From contig JAVBLN010000045.1 of assembly GCA_031553495.1 (NCBI GenBank), forward strand, positions 1-64,000: a stretch of 64,000 nucleotides of DNA. Reading direction: 5' to 3'. The notes under the pieces were generated by a model. That model worked only from the letters and a program-made list of their open reading frames with translations, was not told where the DNA came from and did not search any database. This DNA is from Pinibacter sp031553495 (lineage in GTDB: Bacteria > Bacteroidota > Bacteroidia > Chitinophagales > Chitinophagaceae). The position numbers and the translations under genes are program-made. The stretch's first letter is position 1; each line of letters opens with the position of its first letter. Shown in pieces: positions 61,814 to 64,000 of the stretch.

Positions 61814-63619
61814 TTAGTGCATAAGGCACTCCCAACTCTCAATTCTCAACTCAATAAGGTTCGCTCCCATTGGTGGCACTTTAACTCTTATAGTATTTCC
61901 ATTTACTTCCAGCTGTGTACCGCTTAATAATTCTTTAATACTTCTGATCTTTTTCTTAGCAAGAGATAACTGCTCAAGAGGTAAAGTAATTTCCTCATCA
62001 TAATAATCCGTACGACTAAAGTTAGCAATTACTAAAGCAATAGTATTACCGGTATAGCGTATAAATGAAAAGACTTTGCTTTTATCATCCGTTGGCAATG
62101 CATAATACTCTCCATCTCTTAAAGCCTCGCAACTATTGCATGCGGTAAGCAACTTACAATAAAAACTTCTTAGATTTTTTTGCTCATCACTTAGTAATCC
62201 TCCATCAAATTTACCGCCATTCATCCATTGCTGATGAGCGGACACGCCCCAATAATCAAACATGGTAGTTCGATTATCATCTCCGCCAAACCCTTCTTTA
62301 CCCTCAGCCTTCTCCCCTACTTCCTGTCCGAAATAAATCATCACCGGGCCTCGTGAAATGGTTGCTGAAATTGTCATTGCCGGAATTGCATACAAAGCGT
62401 TCCCAGCAAATCCTTTTGATGCGATCCGCTCTTCATCATGATTTTCCAAAAAACTTAACATGCGGTCATTAAATTCGCGTACGCTATCGTGAGCAGCTGT
62501 GATGCTTTGCACATAAGCGTTTGGCTCATTCTTAATAAGGCGTTTTAGGGTATCGTATAAGCCCACTTTGTCATACAGAAAATCAAACTTTCCTTCATTC
62601 AAATATTTCGCATATACATTAGGGTTATACGCTTCTGCAATAAAAATCAGCGCCGGGTTTATTTCTTTTACCTGTGGAATTACCCAATTCCAAAACTCTA
62701 CAGGAACCATTTCAGCCATATCGCAGCGAAAACCATCGACATTTTTTTTAGTCCAAAACATTAAAATATCACGCATCTTCAGCCACACCGGCGGTACAGG
62801 ATCAAAATATTTTTTTTCGTTGTTCTTATAGTCAACTCCATAATTAAGCTTTACTGTCTCATACCAGTCATCTATTGAAGGCGATTCGACAAACACATTA
62901 TTGCCGGTGGCTTTTGCAGGACTCTCATTAAATTTTCCATCTTTTAAAACGCTTTTAAATTCATCGCCGCCGGCATTTATACCTTTTGGTGCAATGAAAT
63001 TTTTTCCCGTTATATAGTAAAAATCATTAGTAGCAAAGAATGCTTTGCTCTTGTCATCAAATTCGCCGAAATTCTTTACCCCCGCGGGTTTCACATCAGA
63101 ACGATACTTTCGCGCCACGTGATTTGGAATAAAATCAATCAGCACTTTCAGCTTATGCGCATGCGTTCTTTTAACCAATGCTTCAAACTCACCCATCCTG
63201 TTTTTTACATCAACTGCCAGGTCAGGATCAACATCATAATAATCTTTTACGGCATAAGGCGAGCCGGCTCTTCCTTTCACAACATCAGGATCATCGGCTT
63301 CTATTCCCTGCGTAGAATAATCATTCATAGTGGCATGCTCAATAACACCGGTGTACCAGACATGCGTAATGCCCAGTGTTTTCAATGAGTCTAGCGCTTT
63401 GTCATTAATGTCATTAAACTTTCCGCAACCATTTTCGCCTATAGAACCATAATATTTATTTGTGGAATTTGTATTGCCAAAAAGGCGGGTCATCATTTGA
63501 TATATAACAAGCTTTTCCTTATAGGCAGAATCTGTATTTGCAGCTTGTTTTCCTGAAGGTCCGGAATTGCAGGCGGCCAGCGCTGCAATCAATAACAATA
63601 ATAAATAAGCTTGTTTCAT
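61814..63619 (-). CDS. GH13 alpha-amylase-family lipoprotein
   Basis: The 601-residue protein starts with a lipoprotein signal (YLLLLLIAALAAC, Cys17) and should act on starch or malto-oligosaccharides at the cell envelope. The GH13 sites are intact: DFIPNH (162-167), nucleophile D300 (GFRCDMAEM), acid E329 (FIAEAY) and H394/D395 (ENHDEER). The natural family end appears to be near MGANLIEL. The last ten residues and the stop are read from a simple intergenic repeat (61814-61855), so the original stop was probably lost. It lies upstream of the SLC45-like carrier on the same strand. Confidence 0.92.
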   Translation of the reverse strand: MKQAYLLLLLIAALAACNSGPSGKQAANTDSAYKEKLVIYQMMTRLFGNTNSTNKYYGSIGENGCGKFNDINDKALDSLKTLGITHVWYTGVIEHATMNDYSTQGIEADDPDVVKGRAGSPYAVKDYYDVDPDLAVDVKNRMGEFEALVKRTHAHKLKVLIDFIPNHVARKYRSDVKPAGVKNFGEFDDKSKAFFATNDFYYITGKNFIAPKGINAGGDEFKSVLKDGKFNESPAKATGNNVFVESPSIDDWYETVKLNYGVDYKNNEKKYFDPVPPVWLKMRDILMFWTKKNVDGFRCDMAEMVPVEFWNWVIPQVKEINPALIFIAEAYNPNVYAKYLNEGKFDFLYDKVGLYDTLKRLIKNEPNAYVQSITAAHDSVREFNDRMLSFLENHDEERIASKGFAGNALYAIPAMTISATISRGPVMIYFGQEVGEKAEGKEGFGGDDNRTTMFDYWGVSAHQQWMNGGKFDGGLLSDEQKNLRSFYCKLLTACNSCEALRDGEYYALPTDDKSKVFSFIRYTGNTIALVIANFSRTDYYDEEITLPLEQLSLAKKKIRSIKELLSGTQLEVNGNTIRVKVPPMGANLIELRIESWECLMH

Positions 63620-63742
63620 ATAGTTCGTTTTCTTACATAGTGTTTACAGATTTAATCATATCTCCGCGGCTTCGGCATCTTATACCACATGCCTGTTTAT
63701 TATATTAATGCAGTAAAAAATGCGCAGTTATTTTTTATTGAA

Positions 63743-63805
63743 CCAGCGGTATTGCTACTATTAAGCATCGTTGTGTCACTCACTTGTGCGGTTGAATTTC
63801 TATTC
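63743..63805 (+). repeat. R1 intergenic repeat, copy 30 (left end of 210-bp composite)
   Basis: T-run, CCAGCGGTATTGCTACTATTA, class-A core, end GAATTTCTATTCAG. The composite 63743-63952 matches 51691-51900 in length and internal module. Confidence 0.9.
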
Positions 63806-63887
63806 AGCCATGTGAAACATTCATGCCAAATTTATACAGCGTTTAGTACAGCATGCTAAACAAATAAAACGCATTCCGCATTATGCA

Positions 63888-63952
63888 CAATAGCGAACAA
63901 ACCGCTGAAGAGTGCGACGCAACGGCTGCTTAATAGTAGCACTACCGCCCGG
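63888..63952 (-). repeat. R1 intergenic repeat, copy 31
   Basis: Class-D copy: CAATAGCGAACAAACCGCTG, core AGTGCGACGCAACGG, TGCTTAATAGTAGCACTACC and GCCCGG. Shares its whole left arm with copy 26. Nothing further was seen to base 64000. Confidence 0.9.
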
Positions 63953-64000
63953 CTCATAATAAAAAACAATTTACGTTATACTGTTCATAAATTATAATCT

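Noticed and set aside
349..63952. R1 as a CRISPR array or integron cassette array
   Set aside because: Copies are kilobases apart, alternate in strand and flank ordinary housekeeping genes; no spacers of constant length, cas genes or integrase were seen.
1..64000. tRNA or rRNA genes
   Set aside because: No T-loop/anticodon-stem pattern or rRNA core sequence was recognised by reading; a covariance-model search would settle it.

Overview
The window looks like chromosomal DNA of a Bacteroidota species, most likely family Chitinophagaceae. The support is an AT-rich base composition, Bacteroidetes-type promoters (TAnnTTTG at -7, TTTG about 19 bp upstream), a TonB-dependent receptor, a PorT-like barrel, DUF3078, SPOR and DUF4369/TlpA proteins, a lipoprotein GH13 beside an SLC45-type carrier, and few Shine-Dalgarno sequences. 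No rRNA, tRNA, insertion sequence, phage gene or CRISPR array was seen.

Layout. 0.4-6.8 kb: a MarR-controlled RND tripartite efflux operon on the minus strand with three matching palindromic operators. 7.4-8.1 kb: an outer-membrane barrel. 8.2-25.1 kb: a large minus-strand sulfate-assimilation and siroheme locus (Rrf2 regulator, cysJ, cysI, cobA-hemD, cysE, cysK, cysH, cysD, a TonB receptor, a siroheme-synthase/TSUP-permease fusion, cysN). 25.8-27.5 kb: formate-THF ligase. 28.1-31.1 kb: a four-gene deoC/SPOR/M20/HD operon. 31.3-36.4 kb: a phytase-like esterase, treY and mscS. 37-43.5 kb: gatB with a TlpA-like lipoprotein, a double-PDZ protein and an MsbA-like exporter. 43.6-46.4 kb: rbfA and a LolC/E permease with a RES/Xre toxin-antitoxin pair between them. 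46.8-51.6 kb: a WecA-like transferase, frr, mscL, DUF3078 and scpA. 52-57.1 kb: a GH51 arabinofuranosidase and a FadJ-like beta-oxidation protein. 57.4-60.1 kb: a small metzincin and an ABC-2 exporter. 60.3-63.6 kb: an SLC45-type carrier and a GH13 lipoprotein.

Sulfur locus. The genes form one pathway: sulfate activation by CysDN, APS reduction by a CysH that carries the Cys-Cys and CxxC iron-sulfur ligands (so no APS kinase is needed, and none is seen), sulfite reduction by CysJI, and cysteine synthesis by CysE and CysK. HemD, CobA and the siroheme-synthase domain supply siroheme for CysI. A shared dyad, YCTA-N9-TAGR, sits at the same 18-bp distance from a -7 element upstream of both cysJ and the TonB receptor. 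This ties the receptor to sulfur control, probably through the local Rrf2 protein.

Most unusual feature. A roughly 62-bp intergenic repeat, called R1 here, occurs about 30 times in 64 kb, in most gaps longer than 200 bp. It has a T-run and CCGGCGG at one end, a short dyad core GYGWCRC that varies symmetrically (GTGTCAC, GCGTCGC, GCGACGC), and two related flanking arms. Copies are arranged almost always as inward-facing pairs, sometimes forming composite elements of equal length. I do not recognise it as a named family. Other simple repeats (CTCATAACTC, TTTCAAC, TGAATCAT and CACATTTTC types) often adjoin it. R1 orientation below: '+' means the T-run/CCGG end is on the left.
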